NCBI RefSeq assembly: GCF_001581925.1
Contig: NZ_LQZA01000001.1
Span: 434,001-498,000 of the forward strand
From: Ferrovum sp. PN-J185
Lineage (GTDB): Bacteria; Pseudomonadota; Gammaproteobacteria; Burkholderiales; Ferrovaceae
Direction: 5' to 3'
DNA length: 64,000 bases
The position numbers were made by a program, and so were the translations under genes. Each line of letters opens with the position of its first letter. The first letter of the stretch is position 1. A model generated the notes under the pieces. It was not told where the DNA came from and ran no database searches. It saw nothing but the letters and a program-made list of their open reading frames with translations. Below, piece after piece: positions 53,861-62,244 of this stretch.

Positions 53861-53880
53861 AACTGTCATATATGACGGTT
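53861..53880. promoter_or_regulatory. Palindrome overlapping the start of the nucleotidyltransferase gene
   Basis: AACTGTCATATATGACGGTT is a 20-bp inverted repeat with nine of ten pairs matching. It covers the ATG at 53872 and follows a TATAAA (53857-53862). It is a likely autoregulatory operator for the toxin-antitoxin-like pair, to be bound by the wHTH partner. Confidence 0.5.
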
Positions 53881-54585
53881 ACTTTATACAAAGCTCAGGA
53901 CGAGCTCCTCGACACGATTTTCCCCAGCTTGGAAAAATTGGGTATACCAGATGCCATCTTAGCAGGCGGCACTGCTTTAGCGCGTTATTACTTAAAGCAT
54001 CGGGTCTCGTACGACCTCGATTTTTTTGTAGGCTATGCCTTCAACCCCGAAAAGCTAGCCGTTGAGCTGGGCAAAATTGGCGTACGTTTAGAGGGTGTGG
54101 ATGCCCAGTCTGATGGTAAGTGGGCCCGTCAATTGCATGCCAATGCGATGGTAGGGGAACAAATGATTAAGGTCTCGTTTATAGAGGATCTTTATGCGGA
54201 CATATGGCCTCGTAAACAATTTGGTCTGGTCGTGACAGAAGAAATTGGTGGTTTATATCATCGCAAATTACGCACGATTTCTGGAACTGGTTACGGCAAA
54301 GAAGTGCAGGGTGCTCGTCAGACTGCCCGGGATTTGTTTGATGTATATGTTTTAAATGGACAGATCGAAAGTGTTGAGAAATTTTTAGCGCATGCCAATG
54401 CACACGGCGCGAATTTTCCGATAGATGCCTTGTGCGCCAATACCTTTTCAATGCCTTGGATTGATTTGATCAATGAGTTTGAAAACTTAGTGTTCTTGCC
54501 GCCATTCGAAAATCTGAGCTTGATTGGGGATGTGAAGCCCGCCTTGGTAGAGCAAGCTTTGGCGCTTCAAGAGATTGGTAATTGA
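53872..54585 (+). CDS. AbiEii-type nucleotidyltransferase (toxin-like)
   Basis: 237 residues from the ATG at 53872 (an ATG at 53854 is also possible). AILAGGTALARYYLKHRVSYDLDFFV carries the GG and DxD-type metal residues of the AbiEii/AbiGii nucleotidyltransferase toxins, with KLRTISGTGYGKEVQGARQTARDLFDVYVL downstream. Such toxins add nucleotides to tRNA or other acceptors and act in phage abortive infection. It is followed one base later by a wHTH protein. Usual AbiE loci have the antitoxin first; here the order is reversed. Confidence 0.82.
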   Translation: MTVTLYKAQDELLDTIFPSLEKLGIPDAILAGGTALARYYLKHRVSYDLDFFVGYAFNPEKLAVELGKIGVRLEGVDAQSDGKWARQLHANAMVGEQMIKVSFIEDLYADIWPRKQFGLVVTEEIGGLYHRKLRTISGTGYGKEVQGARQTARDLFDVYVLNGQIESVEKFLAHANAHGANFPIDALCANTFSMPWIDLINEFENLVFLPPFENLSLIGDVKPALVEQALALQEIGN

Positions 54586-54586
54586 T

Positions 54587-55147
54587 ATGAAAAAAAGTGA
54601 ACCGCTACAATGGGAAAGAGCAAAGCGCATGGCCTTCTGGGACCAGGGTAAGCTCACGTATCGTAATTGGTCAAAAGAGTTTTATCTTCAAAAAGCCAAT
54701 GTGGTTACTCAGAGTGTCAATTACATGCGCGCGCGCGATTTGATTGAGTTGGTGGGGGAAAAACAATTTATCAAGACCTGGCCTGCCATTCGCAATAGCA
54801 ATCGATTTCAGGCAAGCAAAAAAGCGATATTAGATGCGATTTGGAGTTTTTATGTCGTGGGAGATGTGAGCTTTCCTGTGAGTGAATGCGTTATCCACTT
54901 TCATCCCAAGAAACGCGAGACTTTAAAAAAATTGATTTCTTCCAGTGGTAATGAATCGATTTACGCCATTGCTAAATCGTTGGGGCGCAATCCCAGGCGC
55001 ATCTACGATGACGTACATGATTTCTCGAACAAGGGTTTGGTGGTGTTAGAAAGCGCTCAGAGAGAGGGAAGAAAAGTCTTGCTTCCTAAAGTGAGGGGAT
55101 GTCATGTGAGCGCTGGTGCCAGTTCACTTGATTTAATAATTACTTAA
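54587..55147 (+). CDS. wHTH-containing partner of the nucleotidyltransferase, probable antitoxin
   Basis: 186 residues from the ATG at 54587, one base after the toxin stop. The N-terminal 110 residues are not recognised. The C-terminal part (about 118-165: SIYAIAKSLGRNPRRIYDDV, then KGLVVLESAQREGRKVLLP) is a clear winged helix, so it probably binds DNA. It does not look like the canonical AbiEi antitoxin, which has its HTH at the N-terminus. A role as antitoxin and repressor is inferred from coupling and from the palindrome upstream. Confidence 0.68.
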   Translation: MKKSEPLQWERAKRMAFWDQGKLTYRNWSKEFYLQKANVVTQSVNYMRARDLIELVGEKQFIKTWPAIRNSNRFQASKKAILDAIWSFYVVGDVSFPVSECVIHFHPKKRETLKKLISSSGNESIYAIAKSLGRNPRRIYDDVHDFSNKGLVVLESAQREGRKVLLPKVRGCHVSAGASSLDLIIT

Positions 55148-55281
55148 GGGCTTGCCAGACTCAATTTTTCCGATAAATTTTGGGTGTAATTTGGTCGGAC
55201 AAAGAGAGCACATTTTTGGTCTTAAAAGGTTGTAAGCGTTTATGATTTATAAGGATTTTTCTGTTTTACGGCACTTCTTCT

Positions 55282-55291
55282 CTCTCCGCCA
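55282..55291. repeat. Direct repeat of the tRNA-Ser 3' end (probable attR)
   Basis: CTCTCCGCCA, identical to 53206-53215 including the CCA end. Together they frame the 2.1-kb island. Flanking bases differ. Confidence 0.55.
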
Positions 55292-55316
55292 GAGATTTAA
55301 CCAAATAGTTTAAATA

Positions 55317-55952
55317 ATGTGTATTAACTTCACACCAACTAAAAATAAAGATTGGACTAAATCTGTACTCGATGTAGACCTTCCACATACTTATCCAAAA
55401 GAAGTCTTTCCTTCTTACCCAGCACCCATAATCATCTTTGATCGTAAAAATGAGAGACATAAGTGTGGATTAGCAGAGTTTGGTTTAATTCCATCATGGT
55501 CAAAAGATAAAAAGATTCAAAGATATACTTATAATGCGAGACATGAAACCGTCAAAACCAAGCCATCTTATAAAGACTCTTGGTTTAATAGACGCTTTGC
55601 CTTATGTATTCTAGATAATTTTTTCGAGCCGTCCTATGAGTCGGGTAAACCTGAACGATACTGTATACAAAGAATTGATAAACGACCAATTGGTATCGCT
55701 TCTCTATGGGATACTTGGATAGATAAAGAAACAAACCAAAAAATTATTTCATTTACTATGTTAACGTGTAATGTTGATACTCATCCTGTTATGAAAAGGT
55801 TTCACAGGATAGATGATGAAAAAAGATCACCCGTTATTTTAGATGAAGAACAATTTAATGACTGGCTAACAGCCACACCTGATACAGCAATCAACTTTAT
55901 GAAATGCGATATGTTTCCTACACTTGATAGTTTTCGCTCTGTAAATACATAA
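55317..55952 (+). CDS. SRAP-domain protein (SOS response-associated peptidase family)
   Basis: 211 residues. It begins MCINFTP, leaving Cys2 at the N-terminus after Met removal, the residue that cross-links to abasic sites in HMCES/YedK proteins. Other active-site segments are NARHET, FFEPSYE and HPVMKRFHR. The loop DDEKRSPVIL instead of the common RMPVIL is a subfamily feature. It shields abasic sites in single-stranded DNA; members on mobile elements are common. It begins 25 bases beyond the island end. Confidence 0.88.
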   Translation: MCINFTPTKNKDWTKSVLDVDLPHTYPKEVFPSYPAPIIIFDRKNERHKCGLAEFGLIPSWSKDKKIQRYTYNARHETVKTKPSYKDSWFNRRFALCILDNFFEPSYESGKPERYCIQRIDKRPIGIASLWDTWIDKETNQKIISFTMLTCNVDTHPVMKRFHRIDDEKRSPVILDEEQFNDWLTATPDTAINFMKCDMFPTLDSFRSVNT

Positions 55953-55966
55953 CATGGATATAACGA

Positions 55967-56347
55967 ATGCACACAATCTATAAATTTGAATGTTTCAAAA
56001 GTTTTAATGTCACTGATATATACAAAAATGATCAAGATGATGAAATTGTCATTACAAATTTATGGACCTACGCAACTTTAGAATATAACGAAGACGAGTT
56101 ACCAGAAAAAGAAGATAACGGTAACTATTATGATATCTTTTTGCCTGAAGCGTTTGATTGTAGTGATCTTTTTGTAAGTAACGTAGATTACTTTATCGAG
56201 GATAACAAGTTGTTAAATAAAATATCTGCTTTAGAAGATCAGGATAAATTTATTGATTTAATCCAAGCGAATGGATTTGAGCATTTTGAAACTCAGTATG
56301 ACATTCTGGATAGTGGTGAAGGCTCTATTGTGGTTGTTGAAGTATAA
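55967..56347 (+). CDS. Very acidic small protein of unknown function
   Basis: 126 residues, not recognised. About 30 Asp/Glu against about seven Lys and no Arg give a strongly negative charge spread over the whole length. No signal peptide or membrane helix is seen, so it is cytoplasmic. It is 14 bases behind the SRAP gene and probably co-expressed. The charge pattern and small size recall DNA-mimic proteins of mobile elements, which is a guess. Confidence 0.65.
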   Translation: MHTIYKFECFKSFNVTDIYKNDQDDEIVITNLWTYATLEYNEDELPEKEDNGNYYDIFLPEAFDCSDLFVSNVDYFIEDNKLLNKISALEDQDKFIDLIQANGFEHFETQYDILDSGEGSIVVVEV

Positions 56348-56413
56348 ATTTGTTTCAGCAAGAAGATTAATAAATGAATACACTATAACGTAATTATTCA
56401 GCAGGTTTTAAAA

Positions 56414-56830
56414 TTACTTATCTCTAATCCGTTTCTTTGTAACTATCCATAATAATGCAGGACCAATTAGTTTAGATATTTGATGGCGGTTTTTAGCAAA
56501 GAAGCGATAGCCCACTGTAAATAAAGGCTGTAAGGTTTTTCTTGAGAAAAACCATGCCAATAACGGTAACTGGGCTCTTTTGTATGCTTCAGGAAAGACA
56601 CTTATCCCATGAATTAACTGACCACTTGCATATTGCGCATACATTGCTGATAAAGCCTGTTCGCAGGAAACACCTACTTTTTCAGGTAGATAGCGCTCTG
56701 ATTGTATGTCAATAAAGTCAAGTAGTCCGTCATGATTACGTCGCGATAAAAAAAGTATTTCAGCTCGACAGAGGGGACAAGCTCCGTCATAAAATAAGGT
56801 TAATTTTTCTAATGGTTGTGAACTATTCAT
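56414..56830 (-). CDS. DCC-family thiol-disulfide oxidoreductase-like protein (DUF393)
   Basis: 138 residues. LTLFYDGACPLCRAEILFL, with Cys18 and Cys21 in a CxxC, is the DCC signature, and DFIDIQSERY follows. The family is thioredoxin-like, of uncertain substrate. The gene starts four bases inside the end of the upstream DsbA-like gene, so the two probably act in the same redox process in the cytoplasm. The C-terminus ends in a hydrophobic helix and a basic tail. Confidence 0.87.
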   Translation of the reverse strand: MNSSQPLEKLTLFYDGACPLCRAEILFLSRRNHDGLLDFIDIQSERYLPEKVGVSCEQALSAMYAQYASGQLIHGISVFPEAYKRAQLPLLAWFFSRKTLQPLFTVGYRFFAKNRHQISKLIGPALLWIVTKKRIRDK

Positions 56831-57471
56831 TGTGTTGAAATTAAGTTATGTTGCCAATTATCCAATACAGGTATGATCTTTGAACTCAATTGAAAACCAT
56901 GGGTAATCAATGTGAACTGCTCTTCATCATTGACTCCAGCAATCAGAGTAGGGAAGCCACGTATACCTGAGTTATGAGTTAGTGCAAAATCTGTCCATGT
57001 TTCGTCTTTGGTTTCTTCTGACAATAACTCTGTCTTAAAACTCTCTTTATTAAGACCTAATTTTTCTGCTATAGCCGCTAATTCATTTGTATCTGTTACA
57101 TCTTTATTACCTGCATAGAATGCATGTTGTATTTCTTTTAATGCTTGAATAGCTAATTGCATACTGTGTCGACGAATGACTACAATTGCTCGTGCTGCTG
57201 GTTCCGTATCGTAAACAAAATGATTGCGATTAAAAAAACCAAAGTCAAAAGGTTGATTGGACGCTTCATGAACATGTTCCCAATGACTGCGAATATCCGC
57301 TTTCTCCGCCTCATCCATTGCCTGTTGATTGCCAGGACGTAATCCTCCAACTATCAACTTAATCGGTAATTGTTCACCAAATTTTGCCTGTATAGCATCA
57401 ATTACAGGAGAAAAGCCCCAACACCATGAACACATGGGATCAGCAAAATAAATTAAATGAGGTTTATTCAT
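56827..57471 (-). CDS. DsbA/FrnE-like thiol oxidoreductase
   Basis: 214 residues. LIYFADPMCSWCWGFSPVID has the CSWC active site (Cys14, Cys17), followed by a helical insertion and the cis-Pro loop GIRGFPTLIAG of DsbA-type folds. There is no signal peptide, so it works in the cytoplasm, as FrnE does in oxidative stress. It overlaps the DCC gene by four bases. It is divergent from phaZ, with about 257 bp between. Confidence 0.87.
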   Translation of the reverse strand: MNKPHLIYFADPMCSWCWGFSPVIDAIQAKFGEQLPIKLIVGGLRPGNQQAMDEAEKADIRSHWEHVHEASNQPFDFGFFNRNHFVYDTEPAARAIVVIRRHSMQLAIQALKEIQHAFYAGNKDVTDTNELAAIAEKLGLNKESFKTELLSEETKDETWTDFALTHNSGIRGFPTLIAGVNDEEQFTLITHGFQLSSKIIPVLDNWQHNLISTQ

Positions 57472-57611
57472 ATTTATTCCAAGATATTAATAAGTTACTT
57501 ATTTTAAAAAATAGATGAATTTATTATTAATTAGAAGATATTAAGTGAAATAGTTCATTTATAGGCTACCGGTTAATGGTTTTTATTGTTTTTTATTTTA
57601 ACTTCATACGA

Positions 57612-57633
57612 CTGTCATTCGATTGTCATTTTT
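57612..57633 (+). promoter_or_regulatory. Pho-box-like direct repeat upstream of phaZ
   Basis: CTGTCAT (57612-57618) and TTGTCAT (57623-57629) are 7-bp repeats four bases apart, each followed by T/A-rich bases, as in PhoB-binding sites. The probable -10, such as TATTAT (57653-57658), lies downstream. It suggests phosphate control of phaZ. Confidence 0.5.
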
Positions 57634-57728
57634 TAGGTGTTAAGTAATAACTTATTATAAAAAGTAACGGTTTTTTATATCTTGATAGTTTAAAAGTAAC
57701 TATTAGTTATTTATTATTCGAGAAAAAT

Positions 57729-58952
57729 ATGCTCTATTTTATTGAAGAATCACTCAATTTAATGTTAAGTCCAGCAAGGCAGTCAAGCCGAGTTATTAAA
57801 AGCTTGATAAAAGAAATGCCTCACTCAGGCTTTTCTGATCAATGGGTTAATACACTTAATGCCTGGGTTACCGTATTTGAGGAATTCTCAGGGATTCATG
57901 AAAAACCGAAATGGAACATACATGAAACCCAAATAGATGGCATCAGATATCTGGTTGAAGATCAGGTAGTGTTGAAAAGAGCATATTGTCAGTTGGTTCA
58001 TTTTAAAAAACTGAATTGTGAGAAGTCGTTACCACGATTATTTATTATCGCCCCTTATTCAGGGCATTATTCAACATTACTTCGACAAACAGTCGAAACT
58101 TTTTTACCTCATCATGATGTATACATTACTGATTGGCTAAACTGTAAACAAATTCCTTTGGCTTCCGATTTATTCAACCTCAATGATTTTATTGATTATT
58201 TAGTTGATTTTATGCATTTCTTAGGAACGGGTACTCACGTATTGGCTGTATGTCAACCAACCGTCGCTGCACTTGCTGCCACTGCCATTATGGCTGATTG
58301 GGGTGATCGATGCCAGCCAAAGTCACTCACTCTTGTTGCAGGACCTATTGATGCAAGACAAAACCCTACAGTAGTCAATCAATTTGCTATCGAACATGAT
58401 TTAGGTTGGTTTGAAAAAAATCTAATTCAAATTGTTCCTCCTCCTAATTTGGGAGCCGGTAGAAAGGTTTATCCTGGATTTATACAATTAAATAGTTTTA
58501 TGGCTATGAATCCTGAGCGCCATCTTCAATCTATTGAATCAATGTTTGAGTCTCTGGTTGAGGGTAATGATGAAGACGCTGAAAAAAAGAAAGACTTTTA
58601 TGATGAATATCTTTCTGTAATGGATTTAACGGCAGAGTTTTATTTACAGACCATTGATCAAGTATTTCTGAAATTTAGTCTAGCAAAAGGTGAAATGATG
58701 AGCCGTTGGCATCGTGTAGATACTGCTCACATTAAAAAAACTCATCTTTTAGTGATAGAAGGTGAAAAAGATGATATCTGTGGTATTGGACAGACTCAGG
58801 CGGCACTGCAGATCACCAATAATTTACCCGATCACTTTAAAGATTATTTATTAGTACCTAATATTGGTCATTACGGCACATTTAACGGTCGTATATTTCG
58901 TGAACAGATTGCACCAAAAATCACGCAGTTTATTCACTCAATTGAGAATTAA
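57729..58952 (+). CDS. phaZ: Intracellular polyhydroxyalkanoate depolymerase
   Basis: 407 residues, alpha/beta-hydrolase fold. The nucleophile is a cysteine (Cys175 in VCQPTVAAL) rather than serine, typical of intracellular PhaZ1-type depolymerases of betaproteobacteria, and the catalytic His is in NIGHYGTFNG near the C-terminus. It releases hydroxybutyrate from storage granules. It is followed 14 bases later by a phasin gene, so both form an operon, possibly induced by phosphate starvation. No synthase gene (phaC) is in the window. Confidence 0.92.
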   Translation: MLYFIEESLNLMLSPARQSSRVIKSLIKEMPHSGFSDQWVNTLNAWVTVFEEFSGIHEKPKWNIHETQIDGIRYLVEDQVVLKRAYCQLVHFKKLNCEKSLPRLFIIAPYSGHYSTLLRQTVETFLPHHDVYITDWLNCKQIPLASDLFNLNDFIDYLVDFMHFLGTGTHVLAVCQPTVAALAATAIMADWGDRCQPKSLTLVAGPIDARQNPTVVNQFAIEHDLGWFEKNLIQIVPPPNLGAGRKVYPGFIQLNSFMAMNPERHLQSIESMFESLVEGNDEDAEKKKDFYDEYLSVMDLTAEFYLQTIDQVFLKFSLAKGEMMSRWHRVDTAHIKKTHLLVIEGEKDDICGIGQTQAALQITNNLPDHFKDYLLVPNIGHYGTFNGRIFREQIAPKITQFIHSIEN

Positions 58953-58966
58953 ATAGGGAGAGAAAA

Positions 58967-59338
58967 ATGACTTTTACTAATAACAATGACAAGAACACTC
59001 AATCAATTAGTATGGAACAACTAAATGCCATATGGATGCCATTTTGGACCTTAAGTAGTAACTTATTTAATGTACAAAAAGAGTATGCGACCGATCGTCT
59101 TGATCACATTAAAAAGAATACCGATCATCTAACTGATAAGGTGGTTAAATCTATTGAAAACCATCAACCGATCCAGGCCCAAGAAGTGGTCCAGTTCTTT
59201 TTGCAACAACAATCACACTTGATGGCATTAAATGTTGCAACATGGAGAAAGTATGAGGAGTTAATCACTGCTTTCTATACCAATATGCAACATAGTTCTG
59301 CTCATCAAGTAACAACCATTGCTAAAACGACCACTTAA
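58967..59338 (+). CDS. Phasin-family granule protein
   Basis: 123 residues, helical and amphipathic, without signal peptide. EQLNAIWMPFWTLSSNLFNVQ followed by long heptad-like helices fits phasins, which coat PHA granules. GGGAGAG stands before the ATG. Its place right after phaZ supports the assignment; sequence similarity by eye is modest because phasins diverge quickly. Confidence 0.78.
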   Translation: MTFTNNNDKNTQSISMEQLNAIWMPFWTLSSNLFNVQKEYATDRLDHIKKNTDHLTDKVVKSIENHQPIQAQEVVQFFLQQQSHLMALNVATWRKYEELITAFYTNMQHSSAHQVTTIAKTTT

Positions 59339-59345
59339 TGAATTT

Positions 59346-60968
59346 TTAGAACGTGACTGCAGAAGCCTGATTCCAAGCATCGATGAGGTAGTTGGGTACA
59401 CCTTCTACGTATGGTTTGTTGGTGAGTGACGTATCAGTAAATAATGATTGAGGGAAGCGATAAAGTTTGTTTGATAGTGGCATGAGTTGTCCTTTACTTT
59501 GGCGTTCCATAATCAATTCTAAATTCGCCTGACTAGGATGCTGGAGACCTACGCTAGCTGCCAGCTCAGCTAAGGCTTTTAGTGTTGCATCGTGATAGTT
59601 CCAGACTCTCACTCCTTTATCTTCTGGGTTAAGTGCTTTTTGACGTTGTTTGTTTTGTGTTGCAATCCCAGTGGGGCAGGTGTCAGTGTGGCAAGAGAGA
59701 GATTGAATACAACCTAAAGCAAACATAAAACCGCGAGCTGAATTACCCCAATCCGCCCCTAAAGCTAATACTTTAAATAGATCAAAACCGGAAATAATTT
59801 TACCTGACGCGCCAATCTTAATTTTTCCTCGTAATCCACAAGCCAATAATGTTTGGTTCACAAGATGTAAACCATCCTCAAGTGGTAAACCAACATGATC
59901 AACAAACTCAATAGGCGCGGCACCCGTACCACCTTCTGCACCATCTATAACAATAAAATCGGGATGTTGGCGGGTAATTATCATTGCCTTGACTAAAGCG
60001 AACCATTCTTTAGGTTGACCAATACACAATTTAATACCAACAGGTTTACCGCCAGATTTATCACGTAATAGATTGATGAAGTCCAGTAATTCAATCGGGT
60101 TGTTAAAGGCGCTATGTTTCGCAGGAGAGGTACAAGTTTCTCCAACAGGAATAGATCGAGTCATAGCAATTTCTGCGGTGACTTTGGCTCCTGGGAGTAC
60201 TCCACCATGGCCAGGTTTCGCTCCCTGTGATAGTTTGATTTCAATCATTTTAATGTTGGGTTTATTACTGACTTCGCTAAAGCGTTGGAGGTCAAATAAT
60301 CCTTCTTGAGTGCGGCATCCAAAATAACCTGAGGCAATTTGCCAAATCAAATCTCCTTGATACTGCAAATGATAGGGAGAAACTGATCCTTCTCCTGTAT
60401 CTTGAATAAACTGCCCAAGTTTTGCTCCTCGATTAAGTGCCATGATGGCGTTTGCAGATAGAGCACCAAAGCTCATCGCTGAAATATTAAATAATGATAT
60501 GGAGTAGGGTTGAAGACACTGCTCACTCCCCACGACAGTTCTTAAGTGGGTTAAATCTACTATTGGTTGAGGATTAAGGCTGTGAAGTAGAGTTTGATAA
60601 CCTGACGCTTCAGTATGCTCTAAAGTACCAAATGGACGTTGTGAGGATTCTTTTTTTGCTCGTTGATAGACTAATGAGCGCTGCGCTCTTGAAAAGGGTA
60701 CTTTGTCCTCATCACTTTCAACAAAATATTGCCTAATTTCAGGGCGGATTGATTCCAACAGATAACGAAGATGACCAATCAGTGGATAGTTGCGGTTAAT
60801 GGAATGTTGCTGTTGGAATAGATCGTATAAACCAATTAAAAACAAAATAGCAAATAACTTAGAGTAGAGTAGGGTGAAGTAGCCAATATCTTCAGGTGTA
60901 TTGAGTTCTGTATATAAGAAAAGTAAACCTGTTAACCACCAAGGTACATATCTTAGCCAAACTGTCAT
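59346..60968 (-). CDS. FMN-binding glutamate synthase-like protein
   Basis: 540 residues. Two N-terminal hydrophobic helices (about 5-22, 30-46) anchor it to the membrane. The FMN barrel follows: FNISAMSFGALSANAIMALNRGA, then GEGSVSPYHLQ, KPGHGGVLPGAKVT, IDGAEGGTGAAP and GADWGNSARGFMFALGC. Three cysteines in CIQSLSCHTDTCPTG can hold an iron-sulfur cluster. It lacks the glutaminase domain of GltB, so the reaction and the nitrogen donor are unknown. It ends eight bases from the phasin stop. Confidence 0.9.
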   Translation of the reverse strand: MTVWLRYVPWWLTGLLFLYTELNTPEDIGYFTLLYSKLFAILFLIGLYDLFQQQHSINRNYPLIGHLRYLLESIRPEIRQYFVESDEDKVPFSRAQRSLVYQRAKKESSQRPFGTLEHTEASGYQTLLHSLNPQPIVDLTHLRTVVGSEQCLQPYSISLFNISAMSFGALSANAIMALNRGAKLGQFIQDTGEGSVSPYHLQYQGDLIWQIASGYFGCRTQEGLFDLQRFSEVSNKPNIKMIEIKLSQGAKPGHGGVLPGAKVTAEIAMTRSIPVGETCTSPAKHSAFNNPIELLDFINLLRDKSGGKPVGIKLCIGQPKEWFALVKAMIITRQHPDFIVIDGAEGGTGAAPIEFVDHVGLPLEDGLHLVNQTLLACGLRGKIKIGASGKIISGFDLFKVLALGADWGNSARGFMFALGCIQSLSCHTDTCPTGIATQNKQRQKALNPEDKGVRVWNYHDATLKALAELAASVGLQHPSQANLELIMERQSKGQLMPLSNKLYRFPQSLFTDTSLTNKPYVEGVPNYLIDAWNQASAVTF

Positions 60969-61154
60969 GAAATCCTATCCAAAATTTGTTATCAATTTTT
61001 TTAGTATGACGTAATTCAATGGGTTAAGTGTAAAGTTAGGAAAAAGTTATTACAAATTGTTATTAACTTACCTTTTTTACTTATTTGATAGATTTTTTCT
61101 GTGTGTTTACTGTCATAATTGATACCAAGTAATAATCAATTTGATGGAAAATAT

Positions 61155-61475
61155 ATGAAAACAGTAAACTTTTTTAAACGATCATTATGTCTTGCTCTCC
61201 TAGCAGCTTTAACAGCTTGCGCAACACAAACGCCTTATACAGCAGAAGAAGAAACGGCTGATCAAAAAATCAAAGATCAAATTTTGGAAAATTACAAACA
61301 TGAAAAATATACCTTCTTAGGCCATGTGGATGTAACTGTGTATAAAGGTACGGCGATTCTAGGTGGATTGGTGTTTGAGCCTGCTGATAAGGACGTTGCC
61401 TTGCGTGATGCACGTAAAGTTGAAGGGGTGAAGGAGATTAGTGATCAAATACAAATCGAATCCAACGCTTATTAA
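61155..61475 (+). CDS. BON-domain lipoprotein
   Basis: 106 residues from the ATG at 61155 (GGAAA upstream). The lipobox is LTAC with Cys22. A single BON domain (about 40-104) ends in ARKVEGVKEISDQIQI. BON proteins such as OsmY or DolP bind phospholipid and help envelope stability. A bidirectional terminator follows. It stands alone and no regulatory site was recognised. Confidence 0.86.
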   Translation: MKTVNFFKRSLCLALLAALTACATQTPYTAEEETADQKIKDQILENYKHEKYTFLGHVDVTVYKGTAILGGLVFEPADKDVALRDARKVEGVKEISDQIQIESNAY

Positions 61476-61484
61476 TTTAAATTA

Positions 61485-61512
61485 GGGAGGTGGTATAGAT
61501 TGACCACCTCCT
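61485..61512. terminator. Bidirectional terminator between BON and wrbA-like genes
   Basis: GGAGGTGGT (61486-61494) pairs perfectly with ACCACCTCC (61503-61511) over an eight-base loop. A T-rich stretch lies downstream on the plus strand. Confidence 0.7.
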
Positions 61513-61519
61513 ACTTGCT

Positions 61520-62068
61520 TTAATTTTTTTCAACGAATGTCATAATACGCTGACCGTACAGGCGAGCTGTTTCCAGATCGCCACTATTGACCTCATCACT
61601 TGATGCATCAGAAGGTGTTTGCATCATGGCGCCAGCGAATGAGCCCACAAAATTAATATCATCGCGGTTAGCATTTTTTGCGTTTGATGGCATGAGTCCT
61701 GTACCGACCCATATGCCTGAGTGCTGCATGGCTAGAGTGATAAAATAATGAATGGTGGAATGCTTGTCGCCATTCATGGTTGCTGAATTAGTAAATCCAC
61801 CAAACACTTTATCTTTCCATTTCTGTGTAAACCACGCTTTTGACGAAGCGTCTGCAAATTTTTTAAATTGCCAGCTGACAGTCCCCATATAAGTGGGGGA
61901 GCCAAATATAATTGCTTTTGCATTATCTAACAATTGCCACTCTTCTTCGCTAATATTACCTTCAGCATCAATTGCTATCAGTGCTGCTTTAGCACCATTT
62001 GCAATGGCCTCAGCTTGCTTTTTGGTATGCCCATAACCGCTGTGATAAACCACGACCACTTTTGACAT
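61520..62068 (-). CDS. WrbA-like flavodoxin family NAD(P)H oxidoreductase
   Basis: 182 residues. VVVVYHSGYGHTKKQAEAIA is the FMN phosphate loop, and FGSPTYMGTVSWQFKKF and FGGFTNSAT are the ring-binding loops, as in flavodoxin-like quinone or nitro reductases. AAGGAG precedes the ATG. Upstream is a GTAC-rich double palindrome, so it is probably induced by an electrophile or quinone. It differs from true WrbA by slightly shorter length and loop sequences. Confidence 0.87.
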   Translation of the reverse strand: MSKVVVVYHSGYGHTKKQAEAIANGAKAALIAIDAEGNISEEEWQLLDNAKAIIFGSPTYMGTVSWQFKKFADASSKAWFTQKWKDKVFGGFTNSATMNGDKHSTIHYFITLAMQHSGIWVGTGLMPSNAKNANRDDINFVGSFAGAMMQTPSDASSDEVNSGDLETARLYGQRIMTFVEKN

Positions 62069-62099
62069 GAATTGACTCCTTGTAGTTAATTGGTTTCTG

Positions 62100-62127
62100 T
62101 ACGTACTAATATAGTACGTATACGTAC
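62100..62127. promoter_or_regulatory. GTAC-rich double palindrome before the flavodoxin gene
   Basis: TACGTACTA (62100-62108) and TAGTACGTA (62112-62120) form a perfect inverted repeat around three bases. Overlapping it, GTACGTATACGTAC (62114-62127) is a perfect 14-bp palindrome. Half-sites of this GTAC type are bound by HxlR- and related redox-sensing regulators; no such gene is in the window. Confidence 0.65.
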
Positions 62128-62244
62128 AAAATGCAAGAGTGTAAGTTATTCTTTTAACAATAAAAAAGAGGGGTAAACGGCGATAAGAACAGCTACAGAA
62201 GCAGGATATTCCGCTTCTGTAGAGTTGAGGTTTCTAATGAATGG

